Origin: Cucumis sativus
Lineage: Eukaryota; Streptophyta; Magnoliopsida; Cucurbitales; Cucurbitaceae
Length of the DNA stretch: 64,000 nucleotides
Direction of reading: 5' to 3'
Assembly (NCBI RefSeq): GCF_000004075.3
Contig: NC_026657.2
Span: 8,928,001 to 8,992,000, forward strand
This document shows positions 1 to 13,763 of this stretch, piece after piece. The first letter of the stretch is position 1; every line of letters begins with the position of its first letter. Both the position numbers and the translations under genes were made by a program. Below the pieces are notes generated by a model. It saw only the letters and a program-made list of their open reading frames with translations. It did not search any database and had not been told where the DNA came from.

Positions 1-634
1 CTACAGTGGTGAGTCCGAGAAGTAGTTTGCCCCACAGCCTTTCTTTGGTGCCAACTAGGGCTTTACAAAGACTTCTTGCCACTCATCTCGGTAATCTTCT
101 TTCCTAAAACTGACGTTTGTTCATTATTGTTAGGGAAAAGTTAGTATAGAACTTCTTTTATTGTTCGTCGTAAGAAAAACTGTTTAAGACACACGGATCA
201 AAATATGATATCCTCAAATCAGCAATATTTATTACTGTAATACTAGAAATCTCCCCATTAATGTTTGTTAGAAATCATTCCTCTTTTTAAAATCACTCAA
301 ACTTTCAATGATAATTATTTCTGTATTGAAACCATTGATGGGATTTGGCTTTATGGTCCATTTAGGCACTAGAATTAGTATAAGTCGAGTCGACTGTAGC
401 AAAATTTCAGAGAAAGTAGAAACAAATGATAGGATTTCTCGAACGTGTTACATTGCCAATGAACAGAAACTGAGGCGTCAATATAGTATAACGTTTAGGC
501 GACTGATATTATTCGAATATGGAAGAATTAGAACCGTCATTTTTACCATAGTATTATTGAACGCATATTAACGACTGATGCCACTATAGGACCATGACAG
601 ACACCATTTTGTTCGTAGAGTGGATAAGGCACTA

Positions 635-661
635 TCTCTCTCTCTCTCTCTCTCTCTCTCT
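635..661. repeat. (TC)n microsatellite
   Basis: An uninterrupted run of about 13 TC dinucleotides, followed by a T-rich tract. It is a simple sequence repeat with no gene close by. Confidence 0.95.
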
Positions 662-1654
662 TCTTTTTCCTTTTTAAAATTTATATATTTAGGGTATAAT
701 ATCAGATCCTCTCTTCACCTTAACTTTTCGTTACGTAGGATGAAGATTTGAGTTTATCTCGGACTGTGCCATAAGTTGATCGATATCAAGTATATCGTAA
801 TGGTCGATATTGATAATTGGGATAGCGATAGGAGGGGGGAGTGAAGTTGAGAGATCTAATCAGTGTCCCTACGAGGTAGAAACCTTGTTTACGAAAGGAT
901 GTAGAAGTGAGTTTTACATTGCCCAACTCTGCAAATGGTAAAAAGACTGGCGTTCTATGAACAGTGGTCAATAACTGTCTACCTAATCCCCACTTAACAT
1001 CGGTATTTATTTATTTATTTCGAAAAAAAGAAACAATCTGGAGTAAAAGTAAACTATGTAGTATGCAAAATGAAATGAATGATGATGATTTAGACTTTTG
1101 CCTTTCGCCTTTGACCGCAGCTTTCCCACTTCAAAAGGCCATCGGAGCTCTTGAAGATTTTCGAAGGAGATACTTTCTGTGGACTAACAGGTATTTGTGA
1201 AATCGTTGGGTCATTATGTTCATGCGTGGGTATAGTCGATGTATTCTTGATCATCTTGAATATATTGTTGTCCTGGGATCCAAAGGATAGCACTGGAGTA
1301 ATATATTCTTATGCAGGGATTTTAAATAAAACGACTTTTCCTTTTCCTTTATTTAAGTGAGATAAAAAGGAATATTGAAATTATAATTTTGTAGATAATT
1401 CACTATTATGATCTTTTTTTAGTTTTTGATTTATAAAACTAATTTTGTTAGCTAACATGTCTGAGTGTATCTAAATTTTCACTTTTTGAAAAATCTAAGT
1501 ATTTTGAAAATGAGTTATTTTAATTTTTCTATTATTATAATAATTATTATTATATTTGTGTCTTCCAATCTCAGGAACAATTGTTTGACTGCTACATTTG
1601 ATAAGAAAACAATTAAGACGTTGAAAGGTAGGTAGAAGTTTTATTGACTTGAAT

Positions 1655-1678
1655 CCCCCCCCCCCCCCCCCCCCCCCC
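1655..1678. repeat. Poly(C) run of 24
   Basis: Twenty-four consecutive C residues in an otherwise AT-rich spacer. C/G homopolymers this long are rare in plant DNA, where A/T runs dominate; the length is likely to be unstable or miscounted. Confidence 0.9.
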
Positions 1679-2472
1679 TTCCTTGTTATCTTCATGGTCC
1701 TTGTTTACTAGTGTGTCTAACCCACAGTGATAATTTAGTATAAAATTTTCATGACTTGAATTTTAAGAACTATTTCAATTGCAGTTTACAGGATAATCAG
1801 AAAGAAAATCATTACCAAAGAGCTTCTAACCAATTATATTTAACTCTGTTAATTCGAAGTGTTTACATGAGCACTAACGCTTTCCGATGATTATAGGGCA
1901 TTTGTTTGAATTGAAATTTTAATTGTAAAGTACTTTCGGAACTATTGGCGTCGCTATTATACAAAGCTTTCACATCGCATATTTTAATTCCACGGTGTGA
2001 TAATTAATTACACTGCCATTTTCTTCAGGGGCTAACTTGAATGTGTCATTAAGATTTTCATCATTTTCCTAAAGAAAGTTCTGAAAAATCACGCGCCGCG
2101 TCTCTGCTAGTGGGTGTGCATCTACATTTCTCTTCCAGATGTTCAATATATAGAACATGTGTCAAATTAATGGAGGAGCATATAATTCTCTCTTGATATG
2201 TTATACGAGAATATCTAGAAAGGAAAAGCACACTTACGGTTCTTCTACCTAAATTTTTCACAACCATTTCTCTTAGTACCATCTACTACACATTTAGCAC
2301 ATAAAAATGAACAGTGAAAGTGCATTTCACTGAAGTAGTACGTCCTCATCATTGAGAACGTAAAAAGTCTAGAATTACCGTTCTTAGAAAAAAGAAGCTA
2401 GCTTCGAGACCATATAAAGCTTGAGCAACACTGCCATCATTTACACCAGAAAATTTGAGTTTCCATTGTTTC

Positions 2473-2910
2473 ATGATCATGAAGATTCTCGTTAGCATTC
2501 TGATGCTCATTTTCTTCCCATTCTTCACTGTTTTCGTGTCACTGTTACCTGCAGAGCAACTGTTTGGCATAGAATACGAAGTCCGTGTGATCAATGGCTT
2601 CACAAACAACTCCTCACTTCCTCTAGTGATATGGTGCGCTTCCAAAGACGGTGATATTGGCGGGCGTGCGCTCCAGGAGCATGATGATTTCAGTTGGCCT
2701 GTCAAGACCAACTTCTGGATTACTACAACAACCTCTCAATTCTCATGCACTGTCAAATTGGACCGTACAAGGAAAAGTTTTGATGCATTCAAGGTACCAA
2801 GAGATATCTATCGCTGTAGTGCTCTCAGGAAATGCTCGTGGTTGGTTATGGAAGATGGGTTTTATTTCAGCGATGATGAAGTAAACTGGAAGAAGGATTT
2901 CTCGTGGTAA
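2473..2910 (+). CDS. S1-type self-incompatibility protein homologue (SPH), secreted
   Basis: Single-exon gene for a 145-residue secreted protein of the plant S1/SPH family (Papaver S-protein homologues), small proteins thought to act as extracellular ligands; only the poppy S proteins have a proven role in pollen rejection. Residues 1 to about 28 form a strongly hydrophobic signal peptide. The mature part shows the family hallmarks: a central VIWCASKDGDIGG segment (usual form xxCxSKDDDLG), a WPVKTNFW motif, an FSCTV strand, an F-D-A-F stretch, a Y-R-C plus K-C-S-W pair and a terminal D-G-F-Y. Four cysteines are placed for two disulphides. I chose the ATG at 2473; a second in-frame ATG lies at 2479. 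Length fits the family (about 120-150). No second copy is in the window, although these genes often cluster. Its ligand or receptor role cannot be read from sequence. Confidence 0.85.
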   Translation: MIMKILVSILMLIFFPFFTVFVSLLPAEQLFGIEYEVRVINGFTNNSSLPLVIWCASKDGDIGGRALQEHDDFSWPVKTNFWITTTTSQFSCTVKLDRTRKSFDAFKVPRDIYRCSALRKCSWLVMEDGFYFSDDEVNWKKDFSW

Positions 2911-2932
2911 AGCACCAGACCAGCTAAGTTCT

Positions 2933-2971
2933 CTCTACTCTACTCTACTCTGTTCTACTTCTACTTCTACT
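2933..2971. repeat. CTCTA / TTCTAC pyrimidine microsatellite
   Basis: About four CTCTA units run into three TTCTAC units, starting 20 bases after the stop codon of the S1-family gene. It probably lies within that gene's 3' untranslated region. Confidence 0.85.
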
Positions 2972-5900
2972 TCTCTACTAGTTTTGCTTTTACTGTCTTG
3001 ATCTTGGCCTTTCCAAAGCTAGATTCTGTAGTGTAGTTCAGGAAAGGAAGGCTATTTTGAATCATAAATATGAGTTTAGCGATGGAATTTGAATTCCCCG
3101 GTTATCTACCTAGTAAAAGTCGCCTTTTTTTTGTACCGTGTACCTTTTGAATTAATTAATAATAAATCTCTTTTTTAGGCGAATGATAAATTTACGTTTG
3201 TTCAGTAATCCTGTGGCATATAATGGTTAGTAATAATTGCCTTTTGTGGTATTTGGTACGTAAAATCAGGCGTTCATTAGACACGGGTTCTCTTCTTTTT
3301 GAATGCTCTCGATCTTACTGTCTAAGTTTTCCTTTTTCCTGTTTTTTTTTGTTTTTGTTTTTGTAACTGCAAGTCTATTTTTTCATGTAGACGTGAGATT
3401 GAAATGGCTTGTGTTTATGTAGCTTATTAAGGATTGATTTGTTCTCTCAAATCGCCCTTCCACAACTAGGAATGTTAGGTGAGAATGTCTAACGTAAAGA
3501 TTTTGAGAGACCATTTGGAGAGAAGAGCCGAAACAGAAGTTGAGACAGAGGAAACAGAGGTAAAATGTATAATGAGAAGAAACTATTCAAGTCTCAGAAT
3601 CAGCAAGCTTCTTAGATGGCCTTAGCCTAGTTTAAATTCACTCCTAAATCTATCTGATTTTCAATACTTGAGGAATAAAACAGTAGTTATCGTACCATTT
3701 CATCTTAAAACAGTAGTACAAGTCCCAAAATCTCGATAAGCTCACTCTTTAGACCCCAGCTAAACTTGTAGAACAACGTTTGAGGATAAAAGGATCGTTG
3801 GGATGCAGGAAGAACTAGGTTAGAAAGGAGGTTTGATGGGAACAAAACTACTAAAGTCAGGTTCAAAGAGAAGAGATAGCCATAAAGATACTCCCAAACT
3901 ATACAGTAATCCCTTTAGTGGTAATTCCATAACATAGCAAAGTTTTGTGGTGCAATCAATGTGTTGGAAAATGTTTAATAATAATTAAGACCGTGACTAA
4001 CAATGTTTAGTTGAAGGTAAGATAATATTATTAGAAATGTGGTGAGAAGGTTGTAGGGTAAAATTGAAACATCCACAACCACAACAGTGGATTGTTTGGG
4101 TTTTTGCAATTTCTTTCCGTTGGACCCGCCCATGGGTTTGTTTTCATTAAATCTGGTATTTGTAGATTGGTTTGTATGCAGGCGAGGGATTGTAAATGAT
4201 AAATATTTTAGTTGAAAAGACGCAACATATGTAGCAAAATTGGAAAATTGGAAAATTGAATTTTGATGCAGGGCCCCGAGTCTATGCTAAAAAAGATTTG
4301 GCCTGACATGATGTAGAGATTTTCCTCCGTTTTCACATGCGCTTCCTCGATTTGTTGGTATGTACTGCAACATCCTCTGCACACATAAATTGTTACCCAA
4401 TTTCGAGACACATCTATTTCAATTCTTCTTTTCTTTAAAAATAAATATAAATCATATCTTTTTTTCCCTATACAAAACTATTGTCTCAAATAGTTGGGTG
4501 AGTTTATAAAGTATCTATGTCTTTAAACTCCAACCTTGTGTTCATAAAATTCTTAATTTTTTTTTAGACTTAAAAGAGTAATATTTTAAAACCATCAAAA
4601 GTATATACAAAACCTATAAATAAAACAATATATCTTTCTCAAAGATTCATCCGATATAAAATAGTTGATGACTTGAAATTGTTCAAAGATTTCTTAAACA
4701 TAAAATTGTACTTGATAAATTTTTAAAATTGAAAGTCTTTGATCATAATTTTTTGAAGTCACGTGCTTTAAATTTCCTGTGGCTTTGTTTAGTGCCAACT
4801 GCCAATTTCTCGTATGCATCAACTTTCATTTTAAAAAATGATAATAACATTATAAATTTAAAGTACAAGTACAGAGACTTTTTTAACCTCAAAGACCTGG
4901 AAGTGTCTGATTGTGCTTTGCTTGAACTTCTCAACTTTGTTGGGTCAGCAATTCACCTTTGAATTCCAAATCTTTTGTCACCTTCTACCAGCTTGGTTCT
5001 TGATGCAACTTGTCCTGATTTTTCAGAAAAGAAAAAGAAAAAAAAGATAATCATCAACTTAAATAAACCACTGATACAAAATTTTGATAATACTTACTAG
5101 TTTGACCTTCTAAGTTGGTTATTGTTTGATTATCAATAATGTTCTACGTTTTTTGTTCGTTATTTGTATCAACTTCTCAAATTACTCTTTTCTTATGATG
5201 ATTATCAACTCAACTTTATATGTCAAATGTTTCCTTAAATACATTTAAACGTGGAGCTATATGTTCATCTCGTTTTAAAGAAAAATTGTGATAAAATCTA
5301 CATGAACAATTAAATGAGCTACGACCCATGATAAACTAAAGTATTTTCTTTTATATAAAAAAATATAAATACTATGTGAATTTAAGCACCGTTGGTTATG
5401 TTCAATCCACTAACCTTCTAAAAAAGATATGCAAATATTGACACGTGTAAAATCATAAGGTTGGTAGGGATAAAGAAAGTACCGTACTTTGGAAAATTTT
5501 CCTAATGTTCAATGTCAAGTGGCACATTAAGTAGCTTAGGCCAACGTGATTAGAAGCCTCTATCTCCATGTGAATCACAAAAATCCACAAGTAATGAAAT
5601 CTTTGTTCCCATTGGTAAATTAAATTTGTAAAGTTCTTAAATGCAATAATTACACCAGAGGCCTCGAATCACCACATATTAACCATTAATAACCATATGA
5701 AGTTATATTAATATATAATAAAAAGAAAACTATTAAAATATAATATCTTTTGTAACATCAAATCTTTTTGTTCTTCAAATTGCACAACTAGGCCTGATTT
5801 GAAATTGGAGATGACTGAACCCATATCATGCAATCAAGTTTTTTTTTTTTTTATATTATCTAGTAAGATTAGATAATTTATTTCCTCCTTGTTATTATAG

Positions 5901-8900
5901 TGGCAATAATCTTATTTATATTATTGCACACACTTTATCAGACACTTGCACTACAATGTCGTCTCAATTGTAGAAATAAATATCATATTTTCCCGTATAC
6001 ATTTTAGTTAGAAAATTTAAAGTATAACTAAAATTTAAAGTATAAGTTGAATGTTGAGTGATAACGATAACTTTAAAATGTAAGGTTTAGACCAACACGA
6101 TATATAAATTTTCTAACTGGTTTAGACCAACACGATATATAAATTTTCTAACTTTAAAAATTCCTCGCGACTTAGTGAAATGTTTTTTTTTTATAAAACT
6201 ATTATTTCTTCTATCCCTAAATATTTCTATCACATTGTTAGAAAATCACGTCTATATTCTTTATTCATCTTTGGTTGTCGATTTCTTCTATCCCTAATTA
6301 TTTAATTGATGAATTTATTTAGACATTTTTATGCAATCTCATTTTCTTTTCTCCCATATGACCACCATAAGTGACTATCACTCATGAGCGTGCGTAGTTG
6401 CGATTTGTTTATAGATCTTTTCAACGTTCAAACCTTTTTAGCTTGGACTATACATAAGTAAGTATGTTATGGTTGCAAATTTGGTTAAGTATGATGCTAA
6501 ATTTGTTATTATACAGAGCCTAATCATTATGAGACCTACCATATATCATATGTAAAGAAAATCCAAAGTAGGGAAAAGAAAATGGTTATGATGCTTTCAT
6601 ATGTGGGAGGCAATTCTATTTCAGTGCCATTTATCCAATTAAGAGTCACTCTTTCACATCAGTTTCTTGAGGACCCTCCAAGGAATATCTTACCTCACAT
6701 GCCTTCATTTCCATTGGGCTTAGTCCAATCCAACAGAACTAAAAAGTTTAGCTTTGAGTTTCAATGGTTTCCCAATATTAGCAAAAGAAACATTTTGTTC
6801 CAAAAATAACGGAGTAACTGTAAATATTCGCCATAAAAACCTCGCAATTCTACCGCAGAAGAAACAGAAAATAACTGGAAAGTCTACGAGAAAGCAATTT
6901 AACTCTAAACATAAGACTTCCTTTGTGTCTAAATCGAGATCAATTCTCTCTTCCGAGTCCAATTACATGAACACTCTCTTAAGATTTTTTTACTAATCAC
7001 ACTCTTTTCTCACTCTCAAACTAGATAGCAATGGAGTAATATTCTCAGGTAGGAAAACTAGAGATATGGATTCTTTTTATAGGCTTAGAGTTCATCCCCG
7101 TTCTTAATATTTTAATTTTGAAACAAAACTCAAATCTCATTTCTTGGAAAAATAATAATTGAAATAACTTTGTTGGTTAGGGAATGGGCAAATGGCATAA
7201 CAGTGTTCAAAAAGTTTTATCAAAATTATTGAATGTAGGTATAATAATGAATTGTTTTAGCTTCCTATTACACTACTATAGTTTGAGGAAACAAATATTT
7301 TTGGGTTTAACTTTTAGATTCTTTTCTTTTTTTTTTAAAAAAAAAATAATAAGTCAACTTTTAGAGATAGTCATGGAGGGGTCCTTCCCCTTCATTATAT
7401 TTATAAAGTGTTAAGTACTGAAAAAGAGATGGCGACATACCAAAATCTCAAACCAAGACGATGAACAATCTCTTTTTGCCGACGCCCTCTTCAATTGCAA
7501 TTACCGCCAACACCATCCTTCTCAAAGTTTCAAAACAAACAAAATAAAGGCTTAATTTTAAGACTAAGAGATTAAAAACAACATAGTGTAAACAATTTAG
7601 ATCCTATCGTAAGAAGTCGTCTTGATAAACTTTATCGTATTTACAATTTTATTAAAAAAAATTTGTTATACACTCGATTATTATTATCGTTGTTGTTGTA
7701 CTTTTATAATTAATTTGATTACGTACTACTACCCTACCCTCCAAAGGGACTTTTATAAGTGTAATGTGATGAAAGACTTTTGTTCCATTTGACTTTCTAT
7801 TCACATGTTCCTTAGCTTTCATAAAGATACATATGATATATGAGCATATACACAATTTTAATTTCTTTCATATTTCTCCAAACTATTATTTCCTTTGGTT
7901 ATTCAATATGATCCTCAAGTTGCTTCCTATGAATAATGGTGTTTGGGTTGGCACTCATAAGTTCATATTGTTGGGAGTTGGGATTATCTTTCTTCTCCAT
8001 TCATTTTTGTCTCTCTTCTCTCCTTTTATTATAATACGACAAAATCTTCTATCCACAATTTAACAACTATCAAAAAGTCGCTTACATATGTTTTAGTTAG
8101 TCTTACTCGATCAAAAATCATAAAAGAAATAGGATTTGTTTTAGTACAACAAATATTATGAGTTATATATGGAGGATTTTAGAAATCTTTCCTGAAGTAT
8201 AACAAAATGATATCATTGTCTATTAGTTATAGACATTGATAGATATCTATTAGTGTTGATGTCAAGAAATATTTTGTTATATATGTATAAATAAATTGGT
8301 TCGTTCGTGTCAAATAGTTTCTTGCAGTAGAAAATTACTAAACCCAAAACATATTGTATATTATCACATGTCTTATTAATACTTAGATAGATGAAACACA
8401 CAATTATATTATATCTCTATAAAATATAATAGGATATTGTCAACTTTTCATAATTTTAACATAAATATATGTTCAAATTTTAAATGTTAATTTGTTCATC
8501 AAATCCTAGTATTTGCTAAATAAATATAATAATAAGTAACACTTTAATTATATAATAATTAAGTGAATGAAATGCATTAAGCCTAAAAAAAATATGAAAT
8601 TTATTTTTTTTGGTTGAAAATTATTATAAATGAGAATATGTATAAAATAAATTAAAATTTCAAAATCTATTTAATTTCTTTTTCTTTTTTTGCATTATTT
8701 TTTAACAGTCAACGGTCAACTTGATTGTGATATAATAGAATTTCAAGAAGAAGAAAATAATTTATAAATTTCGGTACAAATTTGAATATTATTTCAACAA
8801 CTTTGACTACATATACCATCTGTCTATATATATAATAATTCAAAGCTGTTGAAATTTATGATATAGTTTTGTATCCTACCTTATACGTCACTAATTAAAT

Positions 8901-10041
8901 TGAATTCATTTAATCCTTATGGAAAAAAAAGTTTGTAATATGAATAAACTTTCATTTTTTTTTAAAATTTCATTTTAAATTAATAAACCAATTTAAAAAC
9001 CTCGAAAACAAAAGCAATAAATAAAACAAAACTATTTTATCATCAACGCCATGCAAATTAACGGTTAATTTGATCGTTCTAAGTAACAGAGAAAATAAAC
9101 AACTAATTAGTCTCTTAATCTTAAAAGTTATTTTAATAAATAATCTCTAAATTTTAAATTTTAATCTCTTTTTGTTTAAGTTTATTTATGATAATATTTG
9201 AGAGTAACTGATTATATACAAAATTGAAAATTCAATTAAAAAGTTTTGAAGACTAAAGTCGTAATTTGAAGGATGATTAGATATGAAAAAGAAGCTGTTA
9301 GTAGAGTCTATAAGCATTGGAAAATCCCAATATCTCTTTTGCTTTTGCATTTGCATTTGCATGGTCCTCCTAGTAATCAAACAGAAAGTCAAAATGATGT
9401 ATTCTGTTCACTAATGGCTCTTTCTAAGGCCATTCTTTCACCAAATCTTCCATATCAAAATCCTATTGACTTCTAAACAGGGTTTCACACATCAACAGGG
9501 TGAATGCAACTTTATCCTTTTTTTGGTTTTTTTTTTTTTGTTAATGTTGTTTTCTCTCCAATTAATATTGATCTACTTGAGCAAATCATCAAGAAGAGTA
9601 ACAAAACGTTGACGTAATCATTTCCGTACTAAGTTGTTCATAGCACCACATAAGTTGTTCTAACGACTCTAACAGTTGGAAATTGAGATATCTAGCTAAT
9701 GCAAATCATTGGGGTTATCTATAGGGAGTGGATGGAAGAAGTTCAAAACTATTTATTGATAACACTGATGTTTTACATACAGAACAATGGTATTACCAAC
9801 TGTACATGAAAATTGTAATTAGTTCCTTTTTAACAAAAATACAGAAGTGGAAAATATCTATCTTTACCCAATTACCCCCAATAACTTAGAAGACAAATTC
9901 AATGGAAACATTTTTCTAAAAGAGAGAGAGAGAGAGAGAAAAAAAACTATGAAACTAATCAATTTCCTGTTAGAAAAAAATCAGGAGGAACAAATCAGAA
10001 ACTATAGCCATCTTATGAAACTTCCAAGAATTGATGAACTG
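2972..10041. other. AT-rich spacer, 7 kb
   Basis: No gene found. Open frames are short, start in AT-rich sequence and resemble no family. There are many A/T homopolymers and one perfect tandem duplication at 6084-6153 (listed). The last 200 bases probably carry the 3' untranslated region of the receptor kinase on the minus strand. The 6.6-7.1 kb part is less AT-rich and might be a decayed element, but I cannot name it. Confidence 0.5.
6084..6153. repeat. Perfect 35-bp tandem duplication
   Basis: Two identical 35-base units, head to tail (6084-6118 and 6119-6153), each beginning GGTTTAGACCAACACGATAT. Perfect identity suggests a recent slippage or repair duplication in noncoding DNA. Confidence 0.95.
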
Positions 10042-13000
10042 TCATACGGTGTTATCTTTGAGGGGAAGATCGGAATCCGGAGATGGAATGAAATTCACTT
10101 CCTGCTCGTTAGACTCTGTAAGCATCGATACAACCTCCCGCATTGATGGTCGGTCGAAAGGAGACATACTTGTACACATTAGAGCAATTTTAAGCACACT
10201 CATCATGTGCTCAACAATACTTCGGTCTTGAAGATTCAACCGAGAATCAAATATTCTTGACGTGTATGAATGGTTGCGGATAAAATTTTTCACCCATGTT
10301 ACAAGATCACCTCCTTGATCTAATGGCTGTACAGGAGTTTTTCCTGTTAACAGCTCTAGAAGAACCACTCCAAAACTATAAATATCACATTTTTCTGTAA
10401 CCTTCATAGAGTAAGCATATTCTGCACCAAGAAAAGAAAATAGAGTAGGTAACTCGAGCAAGAAATGCAACATGGGATGATAATTATATTTATCTATAAA
10501 CTTAACTAATAGCTTGTTGAAATTTTTTTATATTCAGAGTCATAACGAAGAGCTTACCAGGAGCAATGTATCCATATGATCCTGCAACTGCTGACATTGA
10601 TTTAGAATGAGGCATGTCGATAACTTTCGCTAGACCGAAATCACCGACATGAGCTTCAAAGTGATCGTCGAGGAGAATGTTGTTTGATTTGATATCACGA
10701 TGAACTATCTTTGGTTTGCAGTCATGATGCAGATATGCTAGACCATCTGCAGCTCCAACCGCAATCGTAAACCGAGTTGGCCAATCCAAGCAACAAGAGG
10801 ATCCGTGGATTAGTTCACCTAAACTACCCCTTGCCATGTATTCATAAAGTAGCAGATTGCAACCTTGGTGGTAGCAGTATCCATAAAGCTTAACGATATT
10901 TCGATGCCTTATCTGTCCAAGTGTCAAAATTTCGGCTTGAAAACTGTTTTCAACGCTGTTGCCTTCCCTATTTGATGCCAACTTCTTGACAGCAATTATC
11001 TGTCCGGTGTGAACTACGGCTTTATAAACTGTTCCACAAGCACCCTTTCCAATAATATAACTATCATGAAAGTTATTTGTGACTTCAACTAGATCATGGA
11101 AGGTGAAACCCTCCTTGGGAGGTAAGTAAAAATCTGAGTCAGAGGACGGAATCTCCTTATTTGGCATCGAAGATTCATGTGGACGTCTCATGTGATGTAA
11201 AATAATCACAATCAAAATGAGAGAAATACCACCTATAGCAGAAGCAATTCCTGTGATGATTTTACCACGTGATGTATTTGCATTCTCTAGTGGTGTTGAA
11301 TGAGAATACGAATTCCCGCTGCAATCACCAAGAGGTCCGCCACAAAGACCATCGTTGCCTATAAAGCTATCGGTGCCCATGTTCTGAAACAAAGGAATGG
11401 AAGGTATAGGCCCAGAAAGGTCATTGTAGGAGAAGTTACAAACTGATAAACTAGATAGGTTGTCGAATTCTGTAGGAATTTGTCCAGTCAAATGATTGTT
11501 ATTGAGAAGGAGAATCTCTAGAAGGTAGAGCCTTCCAAGCTCTGGGGGTATTCTCCCAGTTAGATTGTTATAGCTGAGATCCATTGCAATCTGCAAGCTT
11601 AAAAGGGAGCCCAACTCCTTTGGAATTTCACCAGAAAATGAGTTACTCCCAATCTGCAACTCCGTCATACGGGGCATGTTTCCTAGTCCTGCAGGTATGT
11701 TTCCTGAGAACTTATTTTCTGAGAGGATGAGAAGCTCCAGTTGTGAAAGTGATCCGATCTCATTCGGTAAAGAACCTGTAAAGGCATTGTGGCTGAGATC
11801 GAGTCTTTGAAGCATCTTGCAGTTGAAAAATTCAAGTGGCAACTGACCAATGATCCGATTTGATGAAACATTGAAAGTGACCAATTGAGTGAGATTTCCA
11901 ATCTCCTTTGGCAAGCTAGATGTGAAGAAGTTGTTTGCAATTTGAAGCCTTTGCAACTTATGACATCTTCCAATATCTGTAGGAACTGGACCACTGAATT
12001 TATTTTGGCCCAGTTCAATAGCAGAAAGGTTCTCCAAGCTGCATAGCTCAGATGGAAACGCACCGGTAAGCATGTTCCCGCCAAGACGAAGTTGCACCAG
12101 TGATTTACAATTCAGGATTCCAGAGGGGATGTTTCCATAAAACTTGTTAGACTCCAAATTCAAAATGCTCAGGTTAGAATGATGACAAAGGTGAGAAGGT
12201 ATTGTCCCTGTTAGGTTGTTTAGTGAAAAATCAACCACCCAAAGCCAGCTGTAAAGTCCAAGTCCTGAAGGAATGCTACCACTGAGTGAGTTATCAAAGA
12301 GCTGCAGTTGTACCATCTTAGTGAAATATTGAAAACCAAATGGTATAGGTCCTCTAAGATCATTCATCGATAGATCGAGTCGTGTCAAATTACTCAAGGT
12401 GCTAAATTCATCTGGTATAACACCATTCAGCAGGTTTTTGAAGAGGAAAAGCAAGTGCAGACCTTTTATCTTACTTAGTTCAGAAGGGATTTCACCAGTT
12501 AGATAGTTCTCTGAGAAATCAATTTCTTCAACAAGAGAAAGATTACCTATTTCCTTTGGAATAGTCCCATTAAGAGCATTTCTATAGAGATACAACTTCT
12601 TCAGGGAGCTGAGATTCCCCAACGTCTTTGGTATGAGGCCAACCAGATTATTTGCATACAGCGCAAGGACCTCGAGGCTCTTACAGTTCCCAAGCTCCTC
12701 AGGAATATTACCAGAAAACTGGTTACCCCAAAGAATCATTTCGGTTAAGTTACGAAGCATTCCGAGCTCCTTTGGTAGTTCCCCTCCTATCTGATTTTGA
12801 GCAAGACCAAGCACATTAAGACTCTGGCAACCACTTATTTCAGAAGGTAGGCTTCCAGAGATAGCATTCTGTCCAGCTCTAAATCTCTTAAGATTCTTGA
12901 GATTTCCAATAGAACGAGGCAACGGGCCAGTGAGCTGGTTAGTGTACGCCACAAACTCAACTAGTGAGGATAGCTTCCCAAACTCTTCTGGGATCGAACC

Positions 13001-13498
13001 ACTTATTCGGTTGTTACAAATATTCAAACTCCTCAAGGAAGTAAGATTCCCCATTTGAGGTGGGATTTTTCCCTCAAACATGTTGTTATTAAGAGAAAGG
13101 TATTCTAGACCTGAACAATTACCAATCTCTTTGGGAATATTTCCAGTGAAGTTATTGTAAGAGAGATCAAGAGAAGTTAGGTGAATTAAGTTACCAATAA
13201 TGGGGTTCACGGATCCAGAGAGCTTTTTCGATTTCAAGTTGAGTGACGATACGACCGGAGCTTCACCAGATGTACATTTTACACCGATCCAACTGCACGG
13301 TGTCTGGTCCGCAGGATTCCAGTTCTTCAAGCTATCAAAATCATCCTTTAAAGTCCTTTTCAGCTCCAAAAGGGACAATCCCTCTAAGTTCAACCCTTGT
13401 GAAGTACAAAAGAGAAGAATGATTGTAAACCAAAATCCAACAAACCTGACTAAGAATCCTTCCCATGACTTGACATCTCCAAACATGTTAAGAGCCAT
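10042..13498 (-). CDS. LRR receptor-like serine/threonine kinase (subfamily XI, At2g33170/At5g63930 type)
   Basis: Plasma-membrane receptor kinase of 1106 residues in two coding exons, complement(10042..10421,10558..13498). The intron splits the activation segment after G-S-Y-G-Y-I-A-P, and the join restores P-E-Y-A-Y-S. Layout: signal peptide about 10-35; paired-cysteine cap ending T-P-C-S-W-I-G-V-K-C; more than twenty 24-residue LRRs of the LxxNxxxGxIP type to about 690; juxtamembrane C-G-G-P-L-G-D-C pair; membrane helix about 744-768; kinase about 808-1090. The kinase looks active: glycine loop I-G-K-G-A-C-G-T-V-Y-K, the V-A-V-K-type lysine (I-A-V-K-K), H-R-D-I-K-S-N-N near 932 and D-F-G near 952, so it is an RD kinase. 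Length matches relatives (about 1100-1125). I chose the start at 13498 because an upstream in-frame ATG at 13552 sits in a likely 5' leader intron. Ligand unknown; the family includes peptide-hormone receptors. Confidence 0.93.
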
Positions 13499-13540
13499 TG
13501 CCTCCACAACAACTACCAGAAAATCCAGCAAACTTAGCAC

Positions 13541-13763
13541 CTGTAGAAACACCTATTATGTCAAACAAACAGCATTGTCTAATAAAATCAAATCTTACTC
13601 TAACACATACACCAAAAGAACAGATGCCCCTTTCACTTAAAGTTTCTAACAAGTTCATTTCAGATTCAACACAGTCCTCAATCAAAACACCATAAAATCC
13701 TGAACTCAGTGCCAATTCTAAGTGAATGCGAACAAAAGAGTCAATCAACAAAGAACAACAAAC
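13541..13763 (-). other. Possible 5'-leader intron of the receptor kinase
   Basis: Reading the minus strand, a donor-like CTATGAG/GTTTG at 13763 and a pyrimidine-rich acceptor TTCTACAG at 13541 would remove 223 bases and place the ATG at 13498 about 42 bases into the second exon. Leader introns are common in this receptor subfamily, but here the call rests only on splice-site appearance. Confidence 0.4.

Larger units (their letters stand above)
1..2472. other. Left-edge spacer, no gene assigned
   Basis: I recognise no gene here. Short open frames occur around 0.97-1.36 kb and in the first 115 bases (possibly the cut-off end of a neighbouring gene), but none resembles a family I know and none has convincing splice or start context. 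The stretch holds a TC microsatellite and a long C homopolymer, listed separately. Base composition is less AT-rich at 1.1-1.3 kb than in the rest of the spacer. Confidence 0.5.

Noticed and set aside
1-115. Open frame in the first bases that might be the end of a neighbouring gene
   Set aside because: Only about 36 codons are visible and no motif is recognisable.
964-1360. Overlapping open frames on both strands near 1.0-1.36 kb with some protein-like stretches
   Set aside because: They resemble no family I know, have no convincing splice or start context, and several frames are open at once, so chance cannot be excluded.
10042-10473. Separate 143-residue kinase-like gene
   Set aside because: It is the last exon of the receptor kinase; a GT-AG intron joins it in frame to the upstream exon at P-E-Y-A.
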